NCBI GenBank assembly: GCA_020629415.1
Contig: JAHDDL010000002.1
Span: forward strand, 62,001 to 126,000
Direction: 5' to 3'
Source: Maribacter sp.
Lineage (GTDB): Bacteria > Bacteroidota > Bacteroidia > Flavobacteriales > Flavobacteriaceae
Length of the DNA: 64,000 nt
The notes under the pieces: model-generated
Database searches by the model: none
Told to the model about the DNA's origin: nothing
What the model saw: the letters and a program-made list of their open reading frames with translations, nothing else
Position numbers and translations under genes: made by a program
Shown here: positions 37,459 to 45,179 of the stretch, piece by piece
Position numbering within the stretch: the stretch's first letter is position 1
Layout of the letters: the number at the start of each line of letters is the position of its first letter

Positions 37459-38523
37459 ATGAAAAAACATAATTTTAGTGCCGGACCATGTATTTTACCA
37501 AAAGAAGTATTATTAAAAGCTTCTGAATCCGTTATGGACTTCAATGGTTCCGGACTTTCACTTGTAGAGATTTCACATAGAAGTAAAGATTTTGTGGCCG
37601 TAATGGAGAATGCAAGATCGTTGGCATTAGAACTTTTAGATTTAAAGGATAAAGGATACAAAGCACTATTTTTACAAGGCGGAGCAAGTCTTGAGTTTTT
37701 AATGGTAGCATATAACTTATTGGAACAAAAAGCCGGATATCTAAATACAGGTACTTGGAGCGATAAAGCTATCAAAGAAGCAAAATTGTTTGGAGAAGTA
37801 GTGGAAGTGGGCTCGTCTAAAGACGAAAACTTTAAGTACATTCCAAAAGGATATTCCGTACCAACTGGTTTAGATTATTTACATATTACTTCAAACAATA
37901 CAATATACGGTACCCAATTCAAAAAATTCCCTAAGACAGACTGTCCTTTGGTATGTGATATGAGTTCTGATATTTTTTCCAGAACATTGGATTTTTCTCA
38001 GTTCGATTTAATCTATGCCGGTGCACAAAAAAATATGGGACCAGCAGGAACAACGCTAGTTATCGTAAAAGAAGAGATTCTAGGTCAAGTTTCTAGAAAA
38101 ATCCCATCTATGCTAGACTATCAAGTACATATATCTAAAGATAGTATGTTCAACACACCTTCTGTTTTTGCGGTATACACCTCAATGCTAACCTTAGAAT
38201 GGCTTAAAAATCTTGGTGGTATAGCTGCAATAGAAGAAGTGAATGAAAAGAAAGCAAGATTGTTGTATTCTGAGATTGATTTAAATCCAGTTTTTGAAGG
38301 CTATGCAAATACTGAAGACCGTTCATTAATGAATGCAACCTTCAACATTACTGACGAAGCATTAAAAACAACCTTTGACAATATGCTAAAAGAAGCCGGT
38401 ATAAATGGTTTAAACGGTCACCGCTCAGTGGGTGGTTACAGAGCCAGTATGTACAATGCGCTATCTTTAGAAAGTGTTGGTGTTTTGGTAGATGTTATGA
38501 GTGAAATGGAGCGAAAAGGATAA
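37459..38523 (+). CDS. serC: Phosphoserine aminotransferase
   Basis: 354 residues, normal length. A PLP enzyme that transfers an amino group from glutamate to 3-phosphohydroxypyruvate in serine synthesis. The N-terminal NFSAGPCILPKEVL is diagnostic; the PLP Lys is in LIYAGAQKNMGPAGTTLVIV, and the C-terminal GINGLNGHRSVGGYRASMYNAL closes the active site. It precedes serA with a 161-base gap that holds inverted repeats, so the two may be separately controlled. Confidence 0.95.
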   Translation: MKKHNFSAGPCILPKEVLLKASESVMDFNGSGLSLVEISHRSKDFVAVMENARSLALELLDLKDKGYKALFLQGGASLEFLMVAYNLLEQKAGYLNTGTWSDKAIKEAKLFGEVVEVGSSKDENFKYIPKGYSVPTGLDYLHITSNNTIYGTQFKKFPKTDCPLVCDMSSDIFSRTLDFSQFDLIYAGAQKNMGPAGTTLVIVKEEILGQVSRKIPSMLDYQVHISKDSMFNTPSVFAVYTSMLTLEWLKNLGGIAAIEEVNEKKARLLYSEIDLNPVFEGYANTEDRSLMNATFNITDEALKTTFDNMLKEAGINGLNGHRSVGGYRASMYNALSLESVGVLVDVMSEMERKG

Positions 38524-38579
38524 TCACTTGTCCTGAACATTTCTTTCCATAATTAGAACAAGGAAATATGCGCTTAACT

Positions 38580-38640
38580 ATGCGATGAGTGTATTGCTTA
38601 AAAAACTCAGCGTAAAATTTTAGGTACGCTCATACCGTAC
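38580..38640 (+). promoter_or_regulatory. Inverted-repeat cluster between serC and serA
   Basis: Alternative stems can be drawn: TGAGT (38586-38590) with ACTCA (38605-38609), AGCGTA (38609-38614) with TACGCT (38625-38630), and ATGAG (38585-38589) with CTCAT (38629-38633). The first and third exclude each other, which is what a leader with two states would look like. There is no T-run. It may be a regulatory leader for serA or chance. Confidence 0.3.
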
Positions 38641-38684
38641 TGAAAACCTTAGAACAATAAAATCTCGATTAACGAGCAAATTAT

Positions 38685-39635
38685 ATGAAGATATTAGCAA
38701 ATGATGGTATTTCTCAAAACGGTATTGCCGTACTTGAGAAATCAGGATTTGAAATTTTGACAACGACCGTTGCTCAAGAGCAGTTGGTAAATTATATTAA
38801 TGAAAATAAGATCGATGCCTTATTAGTAAGAAGTGCCACAAAGGTCAGAAAAGAATTGATCGATGCCTGCCCTACCCTTAAACTAATTGGCCGCGGTGGT
38901 GTTGGCATGGATAACATTGATGTTGACTATGCAAAAGAAAAAGGCATACATGTAATCAATACACCTGCCGCTTCATCAGAATCTGTAGCGGAATTAGTGT
39001 TCGGTCATCTTTTTGGTGGCGCCCGTTTTTTATATGACGCCAATAGAAATATGCCTTTAGAAGGAGACAGCAACTTTAAAGGACTTAAGAAATCATATTC
39101 AAAAGGCACCGAACTAAGAGGAAAAACCCTAGGTATTTTCGGTTTTGGCAATATAGGTCAAGCAACTGCAAAACTTGCCATTGGCGCAGGTATGAGCGTC
39201 ATGTATTGTGACCCAGAGGTAGAACAAACCGACGTTGAACTTTCGTTTTTTGATGGACAAAAGGTAGTTTTTAATTTAAAAAATTCAACAAAAGAAGATT
39301 TACTTAAGCAGGCCGATTACATAACCCTACATATTCCCGGACAAGATGATTATGTTTTAGGCCAATCGGAATTTGCAAAAATGAAAAAAGGTGTAGGCAT
39401 CGTTAATGCTGCAAGAGGTGGAGTTTTGGATGAAGTTGCCCTTATTGATGCTTTAGAAAACGGCACGGTAGCTTTTGCAGGTTTAGATGTATACGAATCC
39501 GAACCAAAACCAGAAATTAAAATATTGATGCATTCAAGCATTTCTCTTTCTCCACATATTGGTGCTGCAACCTTAGAAGCTCAAGAAAGAATAGGACTAG
39601 AACTAGCGGAACAGATAATTTCATTATTAAATTAA
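38685..39635 (+). CDS. serA: D-3-phosphoglycerate dehydrogenase
   Basis: 316 residues. It oxidises 3-phosphoglycerate with NAD in the first step of serine synthesis. The substrate domain has LLVRSATKVRKELIDACPTLKLIGRGGVGMDNID; the NAD domain has GKTLGIFGFGNIGQATAKLA; catalytic Arg, Glu and His are in VNAARGGVLDE, AGLDVYESEP and LSPHIGAATLEAQ. It lacks the C-terminal ACT domain of E. coli SerA, so serine feedback through that domain is not expected. Context next to serC supports the call over other 2-hydroxyacid dehydrogenases. Confidence 0.92.
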   Translation: MKILANDGISQNGIAVLEKSGFEILTTTVAQEQLVNYINENKIDALLVRSATKVRKELIDACPTLKLIGRGGVGMDNIDVDYAKEKGIHVINTPAASSESVAELVFGHLFGGARFLYDANRNMPLEGDSNFKGLKKSYSKGTELRGKTLGIFGFGNIGQATAKLAIGAGMSVMYCDPEVEQTDVELSFFDGQKVVFNLKNSTKEDLLKQADYITLHIPGQDDYVLGQSEFAKMKKGVGIVNAARGGVLDEVALIDALENGTVAFAGLDVYESEPKPEIKILMHSSISLSPHIGAATLEAQERIGLELAEQIISLLN

Positions 39636-39705
39636 GGTTACAGATAATCAAAATTGTGTTCGCTTTTTTGTATTTTACAACATAAACATAAAATAAACCA
39701 TTACA

Positions 39706-40338
39706 ATGGCAGGATTATTAGATTTATTAAATAGCCCAATGGGGCAACAATTAATTAGTGGAGTTGCAGGTCAGACAAATCAACCAGCAGATAAAACCGC
39801 AAATGTACTAAGTATGGCTATGCCGTTAATACTTGGTGCTATGAAGAAAAATGTTTCTACACCAGAAGGTGCACAAGGTTTAATGAGTGCCTTATCTAGC
39901 AATCACAACGGTAGTATTCTAGACAATCTAGGAGGCCTTTTTGGCGGTGGAGTTGACGATAGTGTAATGGCAGACGGCGCCGGTATTTTAGGACATGTGT
40001 TTGGTGACAAACAACCTCAGGTAGAAAGTGCCCTAAGCTCAAAATCCGGTATAGATTCTGGTTCGGTTGCCCAAATTTTAAAGATAGCCGCTCCTATAGT
40101 TATGGGAATGATAGGTAAGCAAACTGCACAAAGTAACGTAAATGACAGTACGGGAATGAATGCGTTATTAGGAAGTATGCTAGGTGGACAGCCACAGGAA
40201 AACCAAAGTTTAATTACCTCTTTATTAGATGCTGATGGTGATGGTAGCATATTAGATGATGTTGCCGGTATGGTAATGGGGGGTAATAAAAGTAGTGGCG
40301 GTATAGGAGGTCTTTTAGGAGGCTTGTTCGGTAAATAA
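39706..40338 (+). CDS. DUF937 domain protein
   Basis: 210 residues. Gly, Leu, Met and Ala-rich with no signal peptide. It has two similar halves, each with a helical hairpin followed by a GSILDNLGGLFGGG / GSILDDVAGMVMGG motif, and ends with GGIGGLLGGLFGK. This is the DUF937/YidB-like pattern. The DADGDGSILDD stretch resembles a dockerin or EF-hand calcium loop. Function unknown. It is followed closely by a terminator, so it is probably a single-gene unit. Confidence 0.85.
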   Translation: MAGLLDLLNSPMGQQLISGVAGQTNQPADKTANVLSMAMPLILGAMKKNVSTPEGAQGLMSALSSNHNGSILDNLGGLFGGGVDDSVMADGAGILGHVFGDKQPQVESALSSKSGIDSGSVAQILKIAAPIVMGMIGKQTAQSNVNDSTGMNALLGSMLGGQPQENQSLITSLLDADGDGSILDDVAGMVMGGNKSSGGIGGLLGGLFGK

Positions 40339-40359
40339 TTTTATAAAATTCTATCTAAA

Positions 40360-40392
40360 TAACCCGCTTGCAGGTGCAAGTGGGTTTTTTTG
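40360..40392 (+). terminator. Terminator of the DUF937 gene
   Basis: Stem AACCCGCTTGCA / TGCAAGTGGGTT with one G-T pair and a 2-base loop, followed by TTTTTT. It lies 22 bases after the stop codon. Confidence 0.88.
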
Positions 40393-40405
40393 TATCTTAT
40401 AACTT

Positions 40406-40870
40406 ATGAAAAAGAACTATTTACTATTTCAGAATTTGTTTTTACTTGCTGTGCTTGCATCATTTATGGTTTGTTGCGGTTCTTCAAAAGAATCTTTATC
40501 TATATCTAGTGATGAAGAGCAGGCCTTTAAACAAGTTGAAGGAGACACTATTACCATTTCAAGCGACAAAACAGAATACGAAATAATTATAATAGAACCT
40601 GGTTTTAATGTTTGGTTAAACTCCGTTGCAAAACCTGAGGGCTATTATTCTCAAAGTTTTCTTGAGAATAGAAATTATATCATGGTTTTAGAATGGAATA
40701 ATAGAGTATTACAACCCACTAGGTTTAATCCCAATTTATATGAACTACAAATAGATTACGCTCGTCATATAGATTATGGATATGAAGTAAATTATAAATT
40801 GTATAATTATTTCATCTATTTTCAAAGAAAGTACAATCAACGTTTAGGTCCTTTTGTACCCCGCATTTAA
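40406..40870 (+). CDS. Putative lipoprotein, DUF6146-like
   Basis: 154 residues. N-terminal signal with CCGSSKES, so probably lipidated at one of the two Cys at about residues 24-25. The mature domain has DSDKTEYEI-type beta strands and a conserved end with YSQSFLENRNYIMVLEWNNRV and NYKLYNYFIYFQRKYNQRLG. The pattern matches a family of Bacteroidota proteins known only as DUF6146. It is upstream of a small membrane protein whose promoter lies inside its last codons. Confidence 0.75.
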   Translation: MKKNYLLFQNLFLLAVLASFMVCCGSSKESLSISSDEEQAFKQVEGDTITISSDKTEYEIIIIEPGFNVWLNSVAKPEGYYSQSFLENRNYIMVLEWNNRVLQPTRFNPNLYELQIDYARHIDYGYEVNYKLYNYFIYFQRKYNQRLGPFVPRI

Positions 40871-40882
40871 AAAGTATATTTG
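40853..40882 (+). promoter_or_regulatory. Full Bacteroidota promoter inside the end of the DUF6146 gene
   Basis: TTTG (40853-40856), 18 bases, TATATTTG (40875-40882): both -33 and -7 boxes match consensus with normal spacing. It overlaps the stop codon region of the preceding gene and predicts a leader of about 12 bases for the ATG at 40901. Confidence 0.7.
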
Positions 40883-40900
40883 CGGCATTCAATAGATGTC

Positions 40901-41215
40901 ATGCAAAAATTAAAAGAACGCTGGGGCGTTACCAGCAATTTTCAATTAATCATTATTTTCATAGTTTTTGCCATTACAGGATCTTCTTCTGTATATGTTG
41001 CAAAACCTTTTTTAAATTTAATTGGCTTACAACAAGCTAATTTTGCAGATACATGGTGGGGTTCTGCAATCTATTGGATTTTACGTATTTTACTGATTTT
41101 TCCGTTTTATCAGATATTATTGGTAATATATGGCTGGTTATTTGGACAATTCAAATTCTTTTGGGCCTTTGAAAAAAAAATGCTTAAAAGATTAGGACTA
41201 GGATTTCTCTTTTAA
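40901..41215 (+). CDS. Small membrane protein, DUF6787-like
   Basis: 104 residues with two membrane segments (about 14-34 and 58-80), the second within IYWILRILLIFPFYQILLVIYGWLFGQ, ending in a Lys-rich FWAFEKKMLKRLGLGF. This fits a short flavobacterial family known as DUF6787. I start it at the ATG at 40901, which fits the promoter just upstream; an in-frame TTG at 40880 overlaps the -7 box. Function unknown. Confidence 0.72.
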   Translation: MQKLKERWGVTSNFQLIIIFIVFAITGSSSVYVAKPFLNLIGLQQANFADTWWGSAIYWILRILLIFPFYQILLVIYGWLFGQFKFFWAFEKKMLKRLGLGFLF

Positions 41216-41273
41216 ATAACCGTGTTAGGTTTTCTTTAACATTCAGTTCTACTTCTTTTAGTAATTTAGCTTT

Positions 41274-41579
41274 GTGAAGAAATCAATATTTACATACTTC
41301 TCTGTATTTATTTTGTTTTGCCTTATGCTTATTAAGGTGACTTCTTTTCATGTTTACACTCATCAAGATAATGCTGTAGATACAATTGAGAATTGTAGCA
41401 TTTGTGATTTTGCAGTACAAAATCTAAATTCAGATTTTACGTTTGTTGCTACATTGATATTTATTCTTTTACCGTTGATAATATATACAGGTAAAAAAAT
41501 ATCGCCTTTTGTTAGTAAAGTTCCTTCTTCCTATTTCAGGTATGCAACGTTTGGCAGGCCTCCCCCTATTCAGAATTAA
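41274..41579 (+). CDS. Small membrane protein with His and CxxC motifs, DUF2946-like layout
   Basis: 101 residues from a GTG start. First membrane segment or signal peptide at about residues 5-22, then FHVYTH and NCSICDF (His x3 His and CxxC, about 25-45), a second membrane segment at about 57-73, and a C-terminal FGRPPPIQN. DUF2946 proteins of Proteobacteria share this order (His-rich loop, CxxC, membrane helix, terminal PP) and often accompany metal TonB receptors; the match is by layout only. A TonB receptor gene follows after 69 bases. A TAGCTTTG box (41267-41274) overlaps the GTG, so the true start may be later. Confidence 0.6.
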   Translation: MKKSIFTYFSVFILFCLMLIKVTSFHVYTHQDNAVDTIENCSICDFAVQNLNSDFTFVATLIFILLPLIIYTGKKISPFVSKVPSSYFRYATFGRPPPIQN

Positions 41580-41648
41580 CTCACTCCCAGAAAAAAAATA
41601 ATCGATGTCAATTTCTGCATCGGTACCTATTCGCGCTAAAATCATATA

Positions 41649-44042
41649 ATGAAATCATATTTATATATTTTTGCAATCTTTTGTTATACAATAGCTTACG
41701 CTCAAGATTGCAATTCAATTCTATTAGGAGAAATAGTAGATTTCCATGACAACAGTACGTTAAGTGGAGCAACTATCAATATAACCGGTAAAAATCTTTC
41801 TACAGTTTCTAAAGAAAATGGAAAATTTACCTTTAAAAATCTATGTGATGGAGTTATAGAATTAGAGATTTCCCACCCAGAATGTACCACCAAATTTATT
41901 ACGGTAACAATCAATGGTGACACGTTTTCTGAAATAAGATTAGAACATCACTTAGAAGAATTAAAGGAAGTTAAGGTTATAGGTGATATACAAAAGACCA
42001 CCAATTCTGCACAAGAAAATGTTTTATCCGTAAAAGATATAGAGCGTAATAGCGGTAACAGTTTAGGCGATGCACTTAAAAAAATAGCCGGAGTATCTAC
42101 GTTAAATACAGGTGGTAATATTGTAAAACCGGTAATACAAGGCTTAAAAGGCAGTAGAATCTTAATTCTGAATAATAACGTTCGTATGCAGGACATGGAA
42201 TGGGGTGAGGAACATGCCCCTAACGTAGATGTCAATGCAAATCAAAACATAAGTGTAATCAAGGGCGCGGCCGCTATAGAATACGGTGGTGATGCCATTG
42301 GCGGGGTAATTGTTTTAGAAGCACTACCTGTTGTTAGAACAGATTCTTTGTTTGGTAAAACACAACTAAATCTTGCTTCAAATGGTCGTGGCGGAAATAT
42401 TACATCTACATTGACCAAATCTTATAAATCCGGTCTGTATATTAAGGCACAAGGTTCTTATAAAAAATTAGGGGATTTAGAAGCTCCAGATTATATACTT
42501 TCAAACACTGGTATAAAAGAAAGTGGTCTATCCCTTAATGCTGGAAAAACCGATTTTGAAAGAGGATGGGAAGGTTACTATTCCTTTTTTAATTCAGAAA
42601 TTGGAATTTTAAGGGCCTCACATATTGGTAATGTAGATGATTTAATTACTGCCATTAATAGTGATGTACCTAGCGTAATCAACGATTTTACCTATGATAT
42701 TGACCAACCCTACCAAGAAGTAACCCATCATTTGGGTAAACTTAGTTACTATAAAAGATTTGAAGGATTTGGAAAATGGACCTCACAATATGATTTTCAA
42801 CAAAATAGAAGATTAGAATATGATGTTCGTGTAGGTGATGATGCAGACAAAGCATCGTTAGATTTAAAATTGACCACACATTCCTTATTGACCAATTTAA
42901 AATTTGATGCCAAAGAAGGCTTTGATTTTAAAGTAGGGGCATTAGGTAGATTTCAAACCAATTTTGCCAACCCTGATACCGGTGTCAGAAGGCTAATTCC
43001 TGATTATGACAAATACGACTTTGGCCTTTATGCTATAGGTAGCTATGAACTTAACAGTGATTGGAACATAGATGCCGGAGCTCGTTATGACTATAGTAGA
43101 ATAGATGCTAAAAAATTCTATAGGACATCAAGATGGGAAGAACGTGGCTACGATACCGATTTTTCGGATATAATTCTTGAGGACTTGGGCACGCAATTAC
43201 TTGTTAATCCTGTTTTTGACTACCATAATTTCTCTGGCACAGCAGGGTTGCATTACAAATTAAACAACAAAGATCATTTACGTTTTAATTACGCTTACTC
43301 ACAAAGAGCGCCCAATCCTTCAGAATTGTTCAGTGATGGTTTACATCATTCTGCGGCACGTATAGAATTAGGCGATTTAAGAATTAAAAGCGAAACATCA
43401 TCTAAATTCTCAGCATCTTTAGAAAGAAACACCAATACCTGGGGCTATACTATTGCTCCGTTTCTAAACAGTATAAAAGACTTTATACTTGTGGAACCTA
43501 CGGGTGTAGAATTTACGCTTAGAGGAGCTTTCCCTGTATGGTCTTATCGCCAGACTAACGCTGTTTTATTAGGACTTGATGCATCTTTATACAAAAATTG
43601 GTCTTCACATATAAGAACGGACCATAAGTTTGCTTGGGTAAGAGGAACGGATACAGATACAGATACTCCGCTTATAAATATGCCTGCCGTAAATTTCTCT
43701 AACAGTATTACATATACAAATCCTAAATGGAACAACTTTCTAGTTAGTTTAGAAAGTCAGTATGTTTTTGAACAAACAAGATATCCTGATAACATTGAAG
43801 TATTTTCTCCAGAACAGCAAGAAAATGTGATTCTGGACATAAATACACCACCAGATGCTTATCACCTTTTAGCTCTAAATACAGAAGCATCTTTTTCATT
43901 AAAAAATAAAAACGATTTTACTGTGGGTCTAAATGCAAGCAACCTATTGAATACCAATTATCGTGACTACCTAAATAGGCAACGATATTTTGCAGACGAC
44001 ATGGGCAGAAATATACGTCTGCGCCTAATTTTTAACTATTAA
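41649..44042 (+). CDS. TonB-dependent outer membrane receptor, probably for a metal
   Basis: 797 residues. Signal peptide (about 1-18), a carboxypeptidase-like beta domain (LLGEIVDFHDNSTLSGATINITGKNLS, about 24-100), plug (LGDALKKIAGVSTLNTGGNIVKPVIQGL through AAIEYGGDAIGGVIVLE) and barrel ending RNIRLRLIFNY. The plug contains MEWGEEHAPNVDVNAN, an acidic/His patch at the place where zinc and copper receptors of the ZnuD type carry metal ligands. With the His/CxxC membrane protein before it and the acidic lipoprotein after it, metal uptake is likely; which metal is open. No STN domain. Confidence 0.85.
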   Translation: MKSYLYIFAIFCYTIAYAQDCNSILLGEIVDFHDNSTLSGATINITGKNLSTVSKENGKFTFKNLCDGVIELEISHPECTTKFITVTINGDTFSEIRLEHHLEELKEVKVIGDIQKTTNSAQENVLSVKDIERNSGNSLGDALKKIAGVSTLNTGGNIVKPVIQGLKGSRILILNNNVRMQDMEWGEEHAPNVDVNANQNISVIKGAAAIEYGGDAIGGVIVLEALPVVRTDSLFGKTQLNLASNGRGGNITSTLTKSYKSGLYIKAQGSYKKLGDLEAPDYILSNTGIKESGLSLNAGKTDFERGWEGYYSFFNSEIGILRASHIGNVDDLITAINSDVPSVINDFTYDIDQPYQEVTHHLGKLSYYKRFEGFGKWTSQYDFQQNRRLEYDVRVGDDADKASLDLKLTTHSLLTNLKFDAKEGFDFKVGALGRFQTNFANPDTGVRRLIPDYDKYDFGLYAIGSYELNSDWNIDAGARYDYSRIDAKKFYRTSRWEERGYDTDFSDIILEDLGTQLLVNPVFDYHNFSGTAGLHYKLNNKDHLRFNYAYSQRAPNPSELFSDGLHHSAARIELGDLRIKSETSSKFSASLERNTNTWGYTIAPFLNSIKDFILVEPTGVEFTLRGAFPVWSYRQTNAVLLGLDASLYKNWSSHIRTDHKFAWVRGTDTDTDTPLINMPAVNFSNSITYTNPKWNNFLVSLESQYVFEQTRYPDNIEVFSPEQQENVILDINTPPDAYHLLALNTEASFSLKNKNDFTVGLNASNLLNTNYRDYLNRQRYFADDMGRNIRLRLIFNY

Positions 44043-44076
44043 GAATAAATATTAACAATTGAAAACAAGTACAATT

Positions 44077-44631
44077 ATGAAAAGAAACAAAACAGTAAAA
44101 ACCATTTTAGCATTAAGTTTAATGGCAACAGTAATGACATCATGTTCTAGTGACGATGATACACCAGAAGTAGTAAACGAAGAAGAAATTATCACTACAA
44201 TGACTGTTACTTTAACTAGTGCTGACGGTACTGCTACACTTCAATCTCAAGATTTAGATGGTGATGGACCAAATAAACCTGTTATAACGGCAGATAATTT
44301 AACGGCAAACACAACCTACGCAGGTAGTATTGAATTATTGAACGAAACTGAAACTCCTGCTGAAGATATTACCGAAGAAGTAGCTGAAGAAGCTGACGAA
44401 CACCAATTTTTCTTTGGACTATCAGGAGCTATTACAGAGGTAACATATTCTGATGAAGATGGAGATGGAAATCCTATTGGTCTTGAATTTGAATTGTTAA
44501 CTGGTGATGCAGGAACAGGAACTGTAACTATTACATTACGTCATGAACCCACAAAACCAAACGATGGTACTTTGGCAGATGCAGGTGGAGAAACTGATAT
44601 TACTCAGACTTTTGACGTAGTAGTAGAATAA
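44077..44631 (+). CDS. Acidic surface lipoprotein linked to the TonB receptor
   Basis: 184 residues. Signal peptide with lipobox MTSC (Cys23) followed by SSDDDT; acidic residues directly after the lipid Cys are the export signal for surface lipoproteins in Bacteroidota. The mature part is strongly acidic, with DLDGDGPNKP, EDITEEVAEEADEHQFFFG and DEDGDGNP, which look like calcium- or metal-binding loops, and beta strands. It begins 34 bases after the receptor stop and ends before a strong terminator, so it probably acts with the receptor as a surface metal-binding partner. I prefer the ATG at 44077 to a TTG at 44059. Confidence 0.78.
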   Translation: MKRNKTVKTILALSLMATVMTSCSSDDDTPEVVNEEEIITTMTVTLTSADGTATLQSQDLDGDGPNKPVITADNLTANTTYAGSIELLNETETPAEDITEEVAEEADEHQFFFGLSGAITEVTYSDEDGDGNPIGLEFELLTGDAGTGTVTITLRHEPTKPNDGTLADAGGETDITQTFDVVVE

Positions 44632-44654
44632 GTATACGCTACCACTTAACGTAA

Positions 44655-44692
44655 TTAAAAAGCCTTTGAATTAAATTCAAAGGCTTTTTCTA
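44655..44692. terminator. Bidirectional terminator between lipoprotein and cytochrome genes
   Basis: Perfect stem AAAAAGCCTTTGAATT / AATTCAAAGGCTTTTT with almost no loop. It ends the receptor-lipoprotein unit on the plus strand and the sulfite dehydrogenase operon on the minus strand. Confidence 0.9.
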
Positions 44693-44693
44693 T

Positions 44694-45179
44694 TTATTCT
44701 TCTAGTTGATACCATTCAACATCCGCAAGTACCGCCCTCCTACCCACTTTTTTTGGTGGATAGTTGGTAATTAAATAGTTGATGATAACAGCTTCATTTT
44801 CTCCTAAATCCCACAGGTTCTGGGTTTCTTGCATCCATTCAATAGTAGATTTCCATCGTTCTTCATTCATTCTATTCTGCATGACCAACTTAGATGAATG
44901 GCAATTGGTACAATTCTGTATTGTTTCTGTCATACCTGGCGCCTCTATAAAACCAGTTGCTACATGAATACCATTTTCTATTTTATTAAAATCGTTTTCA
45001 GCAGGTATCTCTACAATTTCCGTTTTAGGTTCGTTAGCTTTAAAAGCAGATAAATTTGGGTCAACTATAAAGTATAGTAAAGCAATACCTCCAATAGCAA
45101 TTACAACACTGGCAAGTATAGTCTTTCTATATAAATCTTTAAAATCGCGTTTTAGCGTATCAAGATTTTGCTTTTTCAT
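44694..45179 (-). CDS. Membrane-anchored monohaem cytochrome c, sulfite dehydrogenase partner
   Basis: 161 residues. One N-terminal membrane anchor (about 20-40, TILASVVIAIGGIALLYFIV) and a single haem site NCTNCHSSKLV (CxxCH, about residue 90-94), with a possible Met ligand later (VMQNRMNEERW). It directly abuts the sulfite oxidase-like gene, whose stop codon is the next codon position upstream, so it is the likely electron acceptor that passes electrons to the respiratory chain. Confidence 0.85.
   Translation of the reverse strand: MKKQNLDTLKRDFKDLYRKTILASVVIAIGGIALLYFIVDPNLSAFKANEPKTEIVEIPAENDFNKIENGIHVATGFIEAPGMTETIQNCTNCHSSKLVMQNRMNEERWKSTIEWMQETQNLWDLGENEAVIINYLITNYPPKKVGRRAVLADVEWYQLEE

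Noticed and set aside
41603..41622. Inverted repeat CGATG-N10-CATCG before the second TonB receptor
   Set aside because: Only 5-bp arms; no T-run on the plus strand and not at a promoter. Too weak to call.
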